The position numbers and the translations under genes are program-made. From the NCBI RefSeq assembly GCF_028737265.1, contig NZ_JAQZAK010000013.1, forward strand, positions 1-64,000: DNA of 64,000 nt. The letters run 5' to 3'. This stretch comes from Actinomycetospora callitridis (GTDB lineage: Bacteria; Actinomycetota; Actinomycetes; Mycobacteriales; Pseudonocardiaceae). Below are positions 8,678 to 17,907 of this stretch, piece after piece. The first letter of the stretch is position 1. Every line of letters starts with the position of its first letter. A model generated the notes under the pieces. That model was not told the origin of the DNA. It searched no databases and saw only the letters and a list, made by a program, of their open reading frames with translations.

Positions 8678-9594
8678 TGTCGCTGCGCTACCACGTCGTC
8701 TCGATCGCGGCGATCCTGCTCGCGCTCGCCCTCGGCGTCGTCCTCGGCGCGTCGGCGCTCTCGGGCCGCGTGCTCGGCGCCCTGACCACCGACCGCGACG
8801 AGCTCGCCGGCCAGGTCGTCGCCCTGCGCGGCGACCGCGCCGCCGTCGACACCCGCCTGCAGGCCACCGAGCGCCTCGTCGCGGCCGGCGCCCCGTCGAC
8901 CGTCGCGGGCGTGCTCCCGGGCCGGGGCGTCGCGGTCGTCGCCGCGCCCGGCGCCGACCCGGCCGACGTCGCCACCGTCTCCGAGCTCGTCACCCGCGCC
9001 GGCGGACGCGTCACCGGTCGACTCGTGCTGACCGACGCCGCGCTGGCCCCCGACCGGGCCGACGCGCTGCGCGCGCTCGTCCCGCGGCTCCTGCCCGCCG
9101 GGGCGCAGCTGCCGACCACCACCGACACCGGCGCGCTCACCGGCTCGCTGCTCGGGGCGCTGCTCGTCGCCCGCCCCGGCGGCATGGACGAGCAGACCAC
9201 GGGGCCCGAGACCCGGACGGCGCTCCAGGCGCTGAGCGAGGCCGGGTACGTGCAGGCGCCCGACGCGCTCGACCCGGCGCCGGGCGAGCTCGCGCTCGTC
9301 GTCACCGGCGGGGGCGCCGACCCCGCCCGCGACAGCACCCTGGCCCGCATGACCGGCGAACTGGACCGCGTCGGGGCCGGCGCGGTGCTCGCCGGGCGCA
9401 CCGGCTCGGGCGCCGTCACCGCCGTCCGCAACGACTCCGCCCTGCGCAGCGGGCTCTCGACCGTCGACGGGCTCGAGGTCCCGTCGTCGCAGGTGGCGAC
9501 GGTCCTCGCGCTGCGCGAGCAGGCCGACGGGCGCACCGGGCTCTTCGGCCCGGTCGCGGGAACGTTCACCCCGCAGACGGCACCGGCCCCGTAG
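8674..9594 (+). CDS. steB: SteB/MctB family membrane-anchored protein
   Basis: A protein of 306 residues. A single N-terminal membrane segment (VVSIAAILLALALGVVLGA) is followed by a short coiled coil and a large extracytoplasmic domain. This is the architecture of Rv1698 (MctB, implicated in copper efflux) and corynebacterial SteB. ATGATG at 8674 offers two adjacent starts; the first overlaps the steA stop. A longer open frame extending upstream is the shadow of steA. Both a copper-related and a septation role have been proposed for the family, and the sequence alone does not decide between them. Confidence 0.83.
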   Translation: MMSLRYHVVSIAAILLALALGVVLGASALSGRVLGALTTDRDELAGQVVALRGDRAAVDTRLQATERLVAAGAPSTVAGVLPGRGVAVVAAPGADPADVATVSELVTRAGGRVTGRLVLTDAALAPDRADALRALVPRLLPAGAQLPTTTDTGALTGSLLGALLVARPGGMDEQTTGPETRTALQALSEAGYVQAPDALDPAPGELALVVTGGGADPARDSTLARMTGELDRVGAGAVLAGRTGSGAVTAVRNDSALRSGLSTVDGLEVPSSQVATVLALREQADGRTGLFGPVAGTFTPQTAPAP

Positions 9595-9705
9595 AGCGGG
9601 GTCACCCGGGCGGGGCGGCGACACGGGGTTAGCATTGAGCCCCGTGGATCGCGGACTGCCTGGACCGAGGATCGCTCGAACGGCCCTCGCGCACGGCCCG
9701 GTGGT

Positions 9706-11445
9706 GTGACCGTGCAGCCGGCGCGCACCACCAAGCACGTGTTCGTCACCGGCGGGGTCGCCTCGTCGCTCGGCAAGGGGCTGACGGCCTCGAGCCTGGG
9801 CCAGCTGCTCACCGCCCGCGGGCTGCGGGTGACGATGCAGAAGCTCGACCCGTACCTCAACGTCGACCCCGGCACGATGAACCCGTTCCAGCACGGCGAG
9901 GTCTTCGTCACCGAGGACGGCGCCGAGACCGACCTGGACATCGGGCACTACGAGCGCTTCCTCGACCGCGACCTCTCGGCGCGCGCGAACGTGACGACGG
10001 GGCAGGTGTACTCGAGCGTCATCGCCAAGGAGCGGCGCGGCGAGTACCTCGGCGACACCGTGCAGGTCATCCCACACATCACCGACGAGATCAAGTCGCG
10101 GGTCCTCGCGATGCGCACCGCCGACCCGGCGCCCGACGTCGTCATCACCGAGGTCGGCGGCACCGTCGGCGACATCGAGTCGCTGCCGTTCCTCGAGGCC
10201 GCCCGCCAGCTGCGCCACGAGGTCGGCCGGGACAACTGCTTCTTCCTGCACGTCTCGCTGGTGCCGTTCCTGGCCCCGTCGGGCGAGCTGAAGACCAAGC
10301 CCACGCAGCACTCGGTGGCCGCGCTGCGCAACATCGGTATCCAGCCCGACGGGCTGGTGCTGCGCGCGGACCGTGCGATCCCCGAGGAGATGACCCGCAA
10401 GATCAGCCTCATGTGCGACGTCGAGGAGGACGGGGTCGTCGCCTGCCCGGACGCCCCGTCGATCTACGACATCCCCAAGGTGCTGCACGGTGAGGGCCTC
10501 GACGCCTACGTCGTCCGTCGTCTCGGCCTGCCGTTCCGCGACGTCGACTGGACGGTCTGGGGCGACCTGCTCGAGCGGGTCCACCACCCCACCGAGACGG
10601 TCGAGATCGCGATCGTCGGCAAGTACGTGGACCTGCCCGACGCCTACCTCTCGGTCACCGAGGCGGTCCGCGCCGGCGGCTTCGCGCACCGCGCCCGCGT
10701 CGCCGTCCGCTGGGTCCCGTCCGACTCGTGCGAGACGCCGTCGGGTGCGGCGGCGGCGCTGAAGGGCGTGTCCGGGGTCCTGATCCCCGGCGGCTTCGGC
10801 ATCCGGGGCATCGAGGGCAAGCTCGGCGCCCTGGCGCACGCGCACCGCAACGGGATCCCGACGCTCGGCCTGTGCCTGGGGCTGCAGTGCATGGTCATCC
10901 ACGCCGCGCGGACCATGGCCGGGCTCGAGGGCGCGAACTCCGCGGAGTTCGACGAGAGCACCCCGCACCCGGTGATCTCCACGATGGCCGACCAGACCGA
11001 CGTCGTCGCCGGCGAGCGCGACATGGGCGGCACCATGCGGCTGGGGTCCTGGCCCGCGGTGCTCGCCCCGGAGACGGTCGTGCGCGCCGCGTACGGCACC
11101 GGGAAGGTCACCGAGCGCCACCGCCACCGCTACGAGGTCAACAACGCCTACCGCGACCGTCTCGTCGGGGCCGGCCTCGTGTTCTCGGGGACGTCGCCGG
11201 ACGGGTCGCTGGTCGAGTTCGTCGAGCTGCCGCGCGACAAGCACCCGTTCTTCGTCGGCACCCAGGCGCACCCGGAGCTCAAGAGCCGGCCGACCCGCGC
11301 GCACCCGCTGTTCCGCGCCTTCGTCGCCGCGTCCCTGCGCCACGTCGCCTCGGAGCGCCTGGACCTCGGGACGGGGACGGATCTGGAGCCCGACTCCGAA
11401 GCGCGTGTCGACGGCGTCGACATCCCGGCGGCGGCGTCCTCGTGA
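9706..11445 (+). CDS. pyrG: CTP synthase
   Basis: Glutamine-dependent amination of UTP to CTP. The protein has 579 residues, close to the family norm. The N-terminal synthetase domain starts with FVTGGVASSLGKGLTASSLG. The C-terminal class I amidotransferase domain has the nucleophile Cys in LGLCLGLQC and the His-Glu pair in the AHPEL region. The start is GTG at 9706, with a second in-frame GTG at 9712. The stop overlaps the following nudix gene start (GTGA). Confidence 0.96.
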   Translation: MTVQPARTTKHVFVTGGVASSLGKGLTASSLGQLLTARGLRVTMQKLDPYLNVDPGTMNPFQHGEVFVTEDGAETDLDIGHYERFLDRDLSARANVTTGQVYSSVIAKERRGEYLGDTVQVIPHITDEIKSRVLAMRTADPAPDVVITEVGGTVGDIESLPFLEAARQLRHEVGRDNCFFLHVSLVPFLAPSGELKTKPTQHSVAALRNIGIQPDGLVLRADRAIPEEMTRKISLMCDVEEDGVVACPDAPSIYDIPKVLHGEGLDAYVVRRLGLPFRDVDWTVWGDLLERVHHPTETVEIAIVGKYVDLPDAYLSVTEAVRAGGFAHRARVAVRWVPSDSCETPSGAAAALKGVSGVLIPGGFGIRGIEGKLGALAHAHRNGIPTLGLCLGLQCMVIHAARTMAGLEGANSAEFDESTPHPVISTMADQTDVVAGERDMGGTMRLGSWPAVLAPETVVRAAYGTGKVTERHRHRYEVNNAYRDRLVGAGLVFSGTSPDGSLVEFVELPRDKHPFFVGTQAHPELKSRPTRAHPLFRAFVAASLRHVASERLDLGTGTDLEPDSEARVDGVDIPAAASS

Positions 11446-12119
11446 CGCGACCCCCGGTCACGCCCGACTCGCTCGCCGACCCCCACGGCGGCCGTCCGCC
11501 CCACGACTTCACGGTCGAGGGCACCGAGACGCTCTACGAGGGGCCGATCTTCGCGCTGCGGCGCGACGACGTGCGCATGCCCGGCGGCCGGATCGCCGGG
11601 CGGGAGAAGGTCGAGCACTTCGGCGCCGTCGCGGTCGCCGCGCTCGACGAGGACGACCGCCTGGTCATGATCTACCAGTACCGCCCCGCGCTCGGGCGGC
11701 GTCTGTGGGAGATGCCGGCGGGCCTGCTCGACGGCCAGGGCGAGGACCCCGTCGAGGCGGCGAAGCGCGAGCTCGTCGAGGAGGTCGGGGTCGCGGCCGA
11801 CGAGTGGTCCACGCTCGTCGACATCTCGGGCTGCCCGGGCTTCGCCGACGAGTCGGTGCGCGTGTACCTCGCCCGGGGCCTGCGCTCGGTGGACCGCCCG
11901 CCTGGCGGCGGCGACGAGGAGGCCGACCTGGTGATCCGCCGGGTGCCCCTCGACGACCTCGTGGCCGGCGCGATGTCGGGTGCGCTGGTGAACGGTCCGT
12001 GCGTCGCGGGCGTGTTCGCGGCCGCGGAGGTCGTGGCCGGCCGGTTCACGCCGCGCCCCGTCGACGCGCCCTGGGTCGACCGCCCGACCGAGTACGCGGC
12101 GAGGCGCGCCGCGCGCTAG
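11442..12119 (+). CDS. Nudix hydrolase, ADP-ribose pyrophosphatase-like
   Basis: A protein of 225 residues. The Nudix box spans about 94-117 and ends in AKRELVEEVG. One extra residue separates the first Gly from the first Glu (GLLDGQGE), as in the mycobacterial ADP-ribose pyrophosphatase Rv1700. The preceding Glu-Met-Pro-Ala (EMPAG) strand is also typical. The enzyme is expected to hydrolyse ADP-ribose to AMP and ribose-5-phosphate. The GTG at 11442 overlaps the pyrG stop. The longer open frame upstream is a pyrG shadow. Confidence 0.9.
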   Translation: MTRPPVTPDSLADPHGGRPPHDFTVEGTETLYEGPIFALRRDDVRMPGGRIAGREKVEHFGAVAVAALDEDDRLVMIYQYRPALGRRLWEMPAGLLDGQGEDPVEAAKRELVEEVGVAADEWSTLVDISGCPGFADESVRVYLARGLRSVDRPPGGGDEEADLVIRRVPLDDLVAGAMSGALVNGPCVAGVFAAAEVVAGRFTPRPVDAPWVDRPTEYAARRAAR

Positions 12120-12124
12120 GCGTC

Positions 12125-12151
12125 GCAACGAACGGGCGGTTCGCTGCTTCT
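12125..12151 (+). terminator. Hairpin after the pyrG-nudix genes
   Basis: GCAACGAAC (12125-12133) pairs with GTTCGCTGC (12139-12147) at eight of nine positions around a 5-nt loop. TTCT follows. It lies 5 nt past the nudix stop and could act as a weak terminator. Confidence 0.4.
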
Positions 12152-12196
12152 ACGCGCGCGGAGTCCCCGTTGATCACGGCATCGATCACCCGCCGG

Positions 12197-12305
12197 CGAC
12201 GTCAGCTCGTCTCTCGCAGCACCTCGCGGATCAGGTCCAGCGCGGCCTCGTCGAGGGCGTTCCCGAACTGCGGCAGCGTGGTCCCGAGGCGCACGGTGGT
12301 CAATC
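12197..12305 (-). pseudogene. Possible remnant of an LLM flavin/F420-dependent oxidoreductase gene
   Basis: On the minus strand a 33-residue reading frame (TTG or inner GTG start, TGA stop) begins TTVRLGTTLPQFG, which looks like the N-terminus of LLM-class oxidoreductases. It then runs straight into LDLIREVLRETS. This could be an in-frame internal deletion that joined the two ends of a former gene. There is no well-spaced ribosome binding site. The call rests on resemblance of about 14 residues only. Confidence 0.25.
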
Positions 12306-12380
12306 TCCGCCCCGCACACACACCGACGGCACGCCCGAGGGGGCGTACCGGCGGTGGGTCGGTGGTGTGATGTCGGGGGG

Positions 12381-12983
12381 TCAGGCGGCGACGGGCTCCC
12401 GGCGGTCCTGTCGCGCCGGGCGGGACGTACCCCGGATCAGGCCCAGACCGAGCCCGCCCATGGCGGCGACGAACAACAGGTCCGACGCGATCCCGACCGG
12501 CAGCAGCCCGCCGATCCGGGCGACCGGGAACAGCGCCGCGGCCACGGCCAGCGTCGCGGCCAGGGCACGCGGTGCCCGCCCGGTGACGCCCAGCAGCACG
12601 GCCAGCGCGATCATCGACAGCGGGAAGAGCACGCCCACCCGCAGGGCGATCACGCCCGCGAGGCTCACCTCGTCGAGCCCGGGTGTCCCGAACAGCTGCG
12701 CCTGGATGCTGTCGATGCCGAACCCGACGCCCCCGGCGGTCCCGGCGAGCCCGAAGGCGGTGACGGCGGCCGCGGCGCGTGGGGCCACGGGCTCGGCCCG
12801 GCGGGCGAGCCCGACGAGCGCGATCGCGAACATGATCATGGCGAAGACGAGGGCCACGCCGGCGACGGCACCGACGCCGATGCCGCCACCGAGCGTGGAG
12901 AACGCGACGGTGCTGGCGAGGAGGAGGACGGGGGCGAGGAGCGCGGCGGTGCCGCTCACGCGCTCGAGCGGTGTGCTGTTCAT
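12381..12983 (-). CDS. Multi-pass membrane protein of unknown function
   Basis: A 200-residue hydrophobic protein with about six predicted membrane segments (for example ALLAPVLLLASTVAFS, AMIMFAIALVGLA and FPLSMIALAVLLG). Its tail is short and basic. No catalytic motif is visible, and it is not assigned to a family. The ATG at 12983 is chosen because the N-terminus MNSTPLERV leads directly into the first membrane helix. An alternative ATG at 13020 would add 12 Arg/Gly-rich residues. It lies downstream of the LuxR regulator on the same strand, with 94 bp between them. Confidence 0.65.
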   Translation of the reverse strand: MNSTPLERVSGTAALLAPVLLLASTVAFSTLGGGIGVGAVAGVALVFAMIMFAIALVGLARRAEPVAPRAAAAVTAFGLAGTAGGVGFGIDSIQAQLFGTPGLDEVSLAGVIALRVGVLFPLSMIALAVLLGVTGRAPRALAATLAVAAALFPVARIGGLLPVGIASDLLFVAAMGGLGLGLIRGTSRPARQDRREPVAA

Positions 12984-13077
12984 GCGGACCAGTCCACCGG
13001 GGCGGCGCCTCCGGCCCATCGCCCGGAATGACGATCGCGGGTGAGCGGGGTGGTGATCCGGCGCGGGTGATCGGTGC

Positions 13078-15708
13078 TCAGAGCAGGTGGTGTCGGCGGG
13101 CGAGGGCGACGGCCTCGCCGCGTGAGCCCGCGCCCAGCTTCGTGAGCAGGTGCCGGACGTGGGTCTTGACGGTGTTCTCGCTGACCACCAGCCGCTCCGC
13201 GACGCTCCGGTTGGAGGCGCCGTCGGCGAGCAGGCGCAGCACCTCCACCTCGCGGCCCGAGAGGACCTCGCCGCCACCGGGCACCGGCACCGGAGCCGGC
13301 CCGGCCGGACCGTCGAGCGCGGCGAGCGCGGTGCTGACCGTGGGTCCGCCGACCTCCTCCAGCAGGGGCCGCGCCTCGTCCCCGGCGAGGGCGAGCAGCC
13401 CGGGCATCCGCCACCGGCGCGCGATCTCCACCATCTCCCGGACCCCCGCGACGGCCTCGGCGTGACGGCCGGCGGCGGCGAGGGCGAGGGCACGGTCGAG
13501 GGGCAGCGGCACCACGAACGGCGCGAGGAGCAGGGTGCGGTCGCTCAGGTGCTCCACGGCCGCCGCCGCGTCACCCGTCGCCAGCGCGTGCTGCGCACGG
13601 ACCGAGGCCGCTGCAGCGGCGGCGAGCGGGTCGTGGTCCGGCGCAACGCGGGCGAGCTCGGCGAGCTCGGCGAGATCTGCGGTCCGGCCGCGGCGGCGCA
13701 GGGTGCGGGCGAGCAGCGCCCGGCGCACCGGCAGGAGCTCGCGGTCCAGGTCGGTGGCGGCCGCGGGCCGGCAGCGGGCCTCGGCGAGCACGAGGTCGCC
13801 GTGCGCATGGGCGACGGCGGCCTCAACCCAGTCGAGCGTGGCGCGCAGGTAGGGCAGGCCGCCGAGTCGCTCGGGCAGATCCCCCGCCTCCGCGGCGGCC
13901 GCGCGCGCCTCGTCCCACCGTCCCGCGAGCAGGGCGACGTAGGCGCGCTGCAGGAGCAGGCCCAGCCGGACGAGAGGACTGGGTGCGGTGTGCATGGCGG
14001 TGGTGCGGGCGGTGGTCCGGGCGATGTGCTCCGCGACGAGGTCCATGCCGCCCTCGTGGGCGATCAGCAGCGGGCTGAGGTGCCGCGCGAGGACCTCCGT
14101 CGCGGTGTCGTCGCCGGACCCCGCGGCCAGGGCGACCGCCTCCCGCGTCCGCGCGAAGGCCGCCGACGGGTCCCCGGTGAACGTCGCGGCGTACGCCCGG
14201 GAGAGGTGGTGCTCGACGCGGGCGGCGGGGGAGAGGTCGGCGAACGCCGGGTCGTCCTCGAGGGCGGCCAGGACCGGCACCAGGCGCGCGTGGTCGGAGG
14301 TGGCGACGTGCAGCGCACGGGCGGCGAGCCAGTGCGTCACGCGGTCGGCCCGCGCGGTACCGGCGGCGGCGCCCTCGAGGGCGGGCTCGAGCAGGGCCCT
14401 CGCCTCGGCGAGCCGGCCGCGCTGCACGGCGGCGAACCCGGCGAGCACCCCGAGGCGGGGCCGGGCGGTGACCTCGGCGGGCGGCAGGCGCCGGATCCAC
14501 GTCTCGAGGTGGTGCAGCTCGGCGGGTCGGGGGAAATCGGTGCCGGCGAGCGCGGCGACGGCGTCGGCGGCCTCCGCGCCGGACCCCGCGGCCAGCAGGT
14601 GCTCCACGCGGCGGGCCGGGTCGGTGACGGCCCCGGCGGCGGCGCGGTGCAGCGCCGGGACCCGCGCGGGGTCCTCGACGGTGAGCGTGCGGCGCAGGGC
14701 CGCGCGGAGCAGGTCGTGGTGCCGCAGGACCGGCCGGTGCCCCCGGTCGTCGGCCACGAGCACCAACGGGCCGAGCCGGGCCCGGGTGGCGGTGAGCAGG
14801 GACGTGGCGTCGTCACGGCCGGTCACCGCCGTGCAGACGTCGGGCTCCAGGACGTCGAGGACGGCGGTGTCGAGGAGGAAGCGCCGCAGGTCGGGCGTCC
14901 CGTCGCCGAGGATCTCGCTGTCGAGGTAGTCGTCGAGCGCCTCCGGCGAGGTGCCGAGCAGGCGGACACCGGTCACCCAGCCGTCCGCCGTCGCCACCAC
15001 CTCGCGCACGCGCTCGGGGGACAGGCCCAGCCCGAGGTGGTCGTTGAGCAGGATCGCGGCGCGCTCGGGCGAGATGCGCAGGTCGGCGTCGCGGACCTCG
15101 TGCAGCTGCCCCCGGGCGCGCAGGCGCGCCGCCGGCACGGGCGGGTCGCGGCGGGCGGTGATCAGCAGGTGCAGCGCGGGCGGGAGGTTGGCGACGAGGT
15201 AGTCGAGCACCGGGCCCGCGTCGCCGACCGTGTGCAGGTCGTCGAGCACCAGGAGCAGCGGGGGCGGCCCGGCGACGACGAGGTCGTTGACCAGCACCCC
15301 GACGGCGCGCCGCGGGTCCGCCGCGGCGGGCAGGCCGGTGTCGAGCAGCTGGCGCGAGCCGGCGCACCCGCCCTCGACCAGCGGGTCGAGGGCCCGGACG
15401 AGGAGCTCGACGACGCTCGCCGGGTCGTCGTCGAGCTCGTCGAACCGCAACCACGCCGCGCGACGCCCGGTGCGTTCGACCACCGCGGAGGCGAGCGTGC
15501 TCTTCCCGGCGCCCGCCGTCGCGACGATCGTCGTCACGGGGACGTCGTCCACGGCCCGCGCGGTCCGGTCCAGCAGGTCGGGATCGAGCACGGTGTCCGC
15601 GACCGTCGGCGGGCGGAACAGCTTCGTCCGCGGCACCCAGTCCCACCGCGCCGGTCGGACGAGGGGGATCACGTCCGCGACGTCGTCGGGACGCGGTGTC
15701 GTGCCCAT
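13078..15708 (-). CDS. MalT-type LuxR family ATP-dependent transcriptional regulator
   Basis: An 876-residue regulator with three parts. The N-terminal NTPase has Walker A at about 63-71 (ATAGAGKST) and Walker B in LLLVLDDLH. The middle is a long TPR-like helical region. The C-terminal LuxR helix-turn-helix contains LSGREVEVLRLLADGASN. Such regulators bind an inducer through the TPR region and activate transcription in the ATP form. The ATG at 15708 is preferred; longer in-frame extension overlaps the divergent ald gene. The divergent ald gene or the adjacent membrane-protein gene are possible targets, but no binding site is identified. Confidence 0.85.
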   Translation of the reverse strand: MGTTPRPDDVADVIPLVRPARWDWVPRTKLFRPPTVADTVLDPDLLDRTARAVDDVPVTTIVATAGAGKSTLASAVVERTGRRAAWLRFDELDDDPASVVELLVRALDPLVEGGCAGSRQLLDTGLPAAADPRRAVGVLVNDLVVAGPPPLLLVLDDLHTVGDAGPVLDYLVANLPPALHLLITARRDPPVPAARLRARGQLHEVRDADLRISPERAAILLNDHLGLGLSPERVREVVATADGWVTGVRLLGTSPEALDDYLDSEILGDGTPDLRRFLLDTAVLDVLEPDVCTAVTGRDDATSLLTATRARLGPLVLVADDRGHRPVLRHHDLLRAALRRTLTVEDPARVPALHRAAAGAVTDPARRVEHLLAAGSGAEAADAVAALAGTDFPRPAELHHLETWIRRLPPAEVTARPRLGVLAGFAAVQRGRLAEARALLEPALEGAAAGTARADRVTHWLAARALHVATSDHARLVPVLAALEDDPAFADLSPAARVEHHLSRAYAATFTGDPSAAFARTREAVALAAGSGDDTATEVLARHLSPLLIAHEGGMDLVAEHIARTTARTTAMHTAPSPLVRLGLLLQRAYVALLAGRWDEARAAAAEAGDLPERLGGLPYLRATLDWVEAAVAHAHGDLVLAEARCRPAAATDLDRELLPVRRALLARTLRRRGRTADLAELAELARVAPDHDPLAAAAAASVRAQHALATGDAAAAVEHLSDRTLLLAPFVVPLPLDRALALAAAGRHAEAVAGVREMVEIARRWRMPGLLALAGDEARPLLEEVGGPTVSTALAALDGPAGPAPVPVPGGGEVLSGREVEVLRLLADGASNRSVAERLVVSENTVKTHVRHLLTKLGAGSRGEAVALARRHHLL

Positions 15709-15774
15709 CGCCGCATCGTGCCAGCGTGCGACGACAGGCGGGCCGGAGATCGACGAGGGGCCTGGTGGCGGGGC

Positions 15775-15780
15775 TAGAGT
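15775..15780 (+). promoter_or_regulatory. Putative -10 box of ald
   Basis: TAGAGT lies 25 bp before the ald start and matches the actinobacterial TANNNT -10 pattern. No convincing -35 was found. It lies in the 97-bp gap between the divergent luxR-type gene and ald. Confidence 0.35.
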
Positions 15781-15805
15781 CGCGCTCCCCGAGGGAGGAG
15801 CCGGC

Positions 15806-16939
15806 ATGCGGGTTGGCGTTCCACGCGAGGTCAAGGACCACGAGGACCGGGTGGCGCTCACGGCCATCGGTGTCACCGAGCTCGTCCGGCGCGGCCACGA
15901 GGTCCTCGTGGAGACGGGGGCGGGCGTCGGGTCGGCGATCACCGACGAGGCGTTCCGCGACGCGGGTGCCCGCGTCATCGACACCGCCGACGAGGTGTGG
16001 GCCTCGGCCGACCTGCTGCTCAAGGTCAAGGAGCCCGTCCCGTCGGAGTACCACCGGCTGCGTCGCGACCAGGTCCTGTTCACCTACCTGCACCTCGCGG
16101 CGTCGCGGGAGTGCACGACGGCGCTGCTCGACGCCGGCGCGACGGCCGTCGCCTACGAGACGGTGCAGACCCCCGACGGGGTGCTGCCGCTGCTCGCGCC
16201 GATGAGCGAGATCGCCGGGCGCATGGCGCCGCAGGTCGGCGCGCACCACCTCGAGAACGCGCAGGGCGGACGCGGCGTGCTGCTCGGCGGCGTCCCCGGG
16301 GTGCGGCCGGGGCGGGTCGCGGTGATCGGCGCCGGGACGTCCGGGCTGGCCGCGGTGACGATCGCGGTGGGCCTGCGGGCGTCGGTGGAGGTCCTCGACG
16401 TCAGCGTGAAGGCGCTGCGCCGCGTCGACGAGATCTTCAACGGGGCGGTGCGCACGGTGCTGTCGAGCACCCCGGAGATCGAGCGGGCCTGCCAGGAGGC
16501 GGACCTCGTCATCGGCGCGGTGCTGGTGCCCGGCGCGAAGGCGCCCGTCCTCGTGCCGAATCGGCTGGTCGGCGAGATGCGCAGCGGGTCGGTGCTCGTC
16601 GACCTGGCCGTCGACCAGGGCGGGTGCTTCGAGGACACCCGCCCGACGACGCACGCCGAGCCGACCTACCGCGTGCACGACTCGATCTTCTACTGCGTCG
16701 CCAACGTGCCCGGCGCGGTGCCGACGACCTCGACCCGGGCGCTCACCGGCGTGACGCTGCCCTACGTCGTCGCGCTCGCCGACCACGGCCTCGCGGGGGC
16801 GGCCAAGGCGGACCCGGCGCTCGCCAAGGGCGTGAACGTGGTCGAGGGCGAGCTCGTCACGCCCGCCGTCGGCGCCGCGCACGACCTGCCGGTGCGACCG
16901 CTGTCCGAGGTGCTCCCGGGGGTGGAGGACCCGGCGTGA
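15806..16939 (+). CDS. ald: Alanine dehydrogenase
   Basis: NAD-dependent reversible conversion of L-alanine to pyruvate and ammonia. The protein has 377 residues, close to the family's usual length of about 370. The N-terminus MRVGVPREVKDHEDRVAL is diagnostic. The Rossmann motif GAGTSGLAA is central (in VAVIGAGTSGLAAV), and the late segment ATQ/STRALTGVTLPY is conserved in the family. GAGGGAGGAG ends 5 nt before the ATG. The xerD GTG overlaps the stop by 4 nt. In M. tuberculosis ald lies elsewhere, so its insertion between the nudix gene and xerD is a local rearrangement. Confidence 0.93.
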   Translation: MRVGVPREVKDHEDRVALTAIGVTELVRRGHEVLVETGAGVGSAITDEAFRDAGARVIDTADEVWASADLLLKVKEPVPSEYHRLRRDQVLFTYLHLAASRECTTALLDAGATAVAYETVQTPDGVLPLLAPMSEIAGRMAPQVGAHHLENAQGGRGVLLGGVPGVRPGRVAVIGAGTSGLAAVTIAVGLRASVEVLDVSVKALRRVDEIFNGAVRTVLSSTPEIERACQEADLVIGAVLVPGAKAPVLVPNRLVGEMRSGSVLVDLAVDQGGCFEDTRPTTHAEPTYRVHDSIFYCVANVPGAVPTTSTRALTGVTLPYVVALADHGLAGAAKADPALAKGVNVVEGELVTPAVGAAHDLPVRPLSEVLPGVEDPA

Positions 16940-17862
16940 CGAGGCCCGCGACGGCCGTCGACACCTACCTCGACCACCTGCTGGTCGAGCGGGGCACGGC
17001 GGAGAACACGCTGACCTCGTACCGCCGTGACCTGCGGCGCTACCTGGAGCACCTCGAGGCGGCCGGGGTCACCGACCTCGCTGACGTCACCGAGCGCCAC
17101 GTCGGCGACTTCCTCGTCGCCCTGCGCACCGGGCGTGACGGCGGCTCGGCGCTGTCGACGGCGTCGGCGACCCGCGCGGTGGTCGCGGTGCGCGGGCTGC
17201 ACCGGTTCGCGCTGGCCGAGGGCCTGGTCGCGGTGGACGTGGCGCGCGAGGTGCACCCGCCGTCCCCGCCGCGCCGGCTGCCCAAGGCGCTCGACGTCGC
17301 CACCGTCGACCGGCTGCTGTCGGTCCGGGGCGGCGACGGCGACGACGTCGGCGGGGTCCGCGACCGCGCCCTGCACGAGCTGCTGTACTCCACCGGCGCC
17401 CGGATCACCGAGGCGGTGGGTCTGGATCTCGACGACGTCGACGTCACCGTGCGCTCGGTGCGCCTGGCCGGCAAGGGCGGCAAGGAACGGATCGTGCCGA
17501 TCGGCCGCCCGGCGATCGCCGCGCTCGAGGCCTACCGGGTGCGGGCCCGCCCGGCGCTGGCGGCGCGGGGGCGGGGGACGCCGGCGCTGTTCCTCAACGC
17601 GCGCGGGGCGCGCCTGTCGCGCCAGAGCGCCTGGGCCACGCTGCGCGAGGCCGCCGACCGCGCGGGCCTCGACGTGGCGATCTCCCCGCACACCCTGCGC
17701 CACTCGTTCGCCACCCACCTGCTCGACGGCGGCGCCGACCTGCGCGTCGTGCAGGAGCTGCTCGGCCACGCCTCGGTGACCACGACGCAGATCTACACCC
17801 AGGTCACCGTCGACACCCTGCGCGAGGTCTTCGCGATGGCACACCCGCGCGCCCGTATGTGA
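16936..17862 (+). CDS. xerD: Site-specific tyrosine recombinase XerD
   Basis: A chromosome-dimer resolution recombinase of 308 residues. The N-terminal SAM-like domain covers about 1-95. The catalytic domain carries Arg in STGARITEAVGLDLDD, Lys in KGGKERIVPIG, the HTLRHSFATHLLDGG box, a His in LLGHAS and the nucleophile Tyr in TTQIYTQV. The start is a GTG overlapping the ald stop. Its TGA stop lies inside the left arm of a 46-bp perfect palindrome that separates it from the convergent P450 gene. Confidence 0.93.
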   Translation: MTRPATAVDTYLDHLLVERGTAENTLTSYRRDLRRYLEHLEAAGVTDLADVTERHVGDFLVALRTGRDGGSALSTASATRAVVAVRGLHRFALAEGLVAVDVAREVHPPSPPRRLPKALDVATVDRLLSVRGGDGDDVGGVRDRALHELLYSTGARITEAVGLDLDDVDVTVRSVRLAGKGGKERIVPIGRPAIAALEAYRVRARPALAARGRGTPALFLNARGARLSRQSAWATLREAADRAGLDVAISPHTLRHSFATHLLDGGADLRVVQELLGHASVTTTQIYTQVTVDTLREVFAMAHPRARM

Positions 17863-17901
17863 GTGATTTTCCCGGCTATAGCCGGGAAAATCACTCACAT
17901 A
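17856..17901. terminator. 46-bp perfect palindrome between convergent genes (bidirectional terminator)
   Basis: Each arm runs TATGTGAGTGATTTTCCC plus GGCTA, and the two arms are exact reverse complements with no loop bases. The xerD stop TGA (17860-17862) lies in the left arm. The P450 stop codon lies 7 bp beyond the right arm. The AT runs next to the GC core give U-rich tails in both directions, so it can work as a two-way intrinsic terminator. A related element lies at 20046-20087. Confidence 0.8.
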
Positions 17902-17907
17902 GGCCGT

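Noticed and set aside
12354..13044. Plus-strand 225-residue frames opposite the membrane protein gene
   Set aside because: The hydrophobic minus-strand protein explains the codon pattern. The plus frames are Arg/Gln/Asp-rich shadows.
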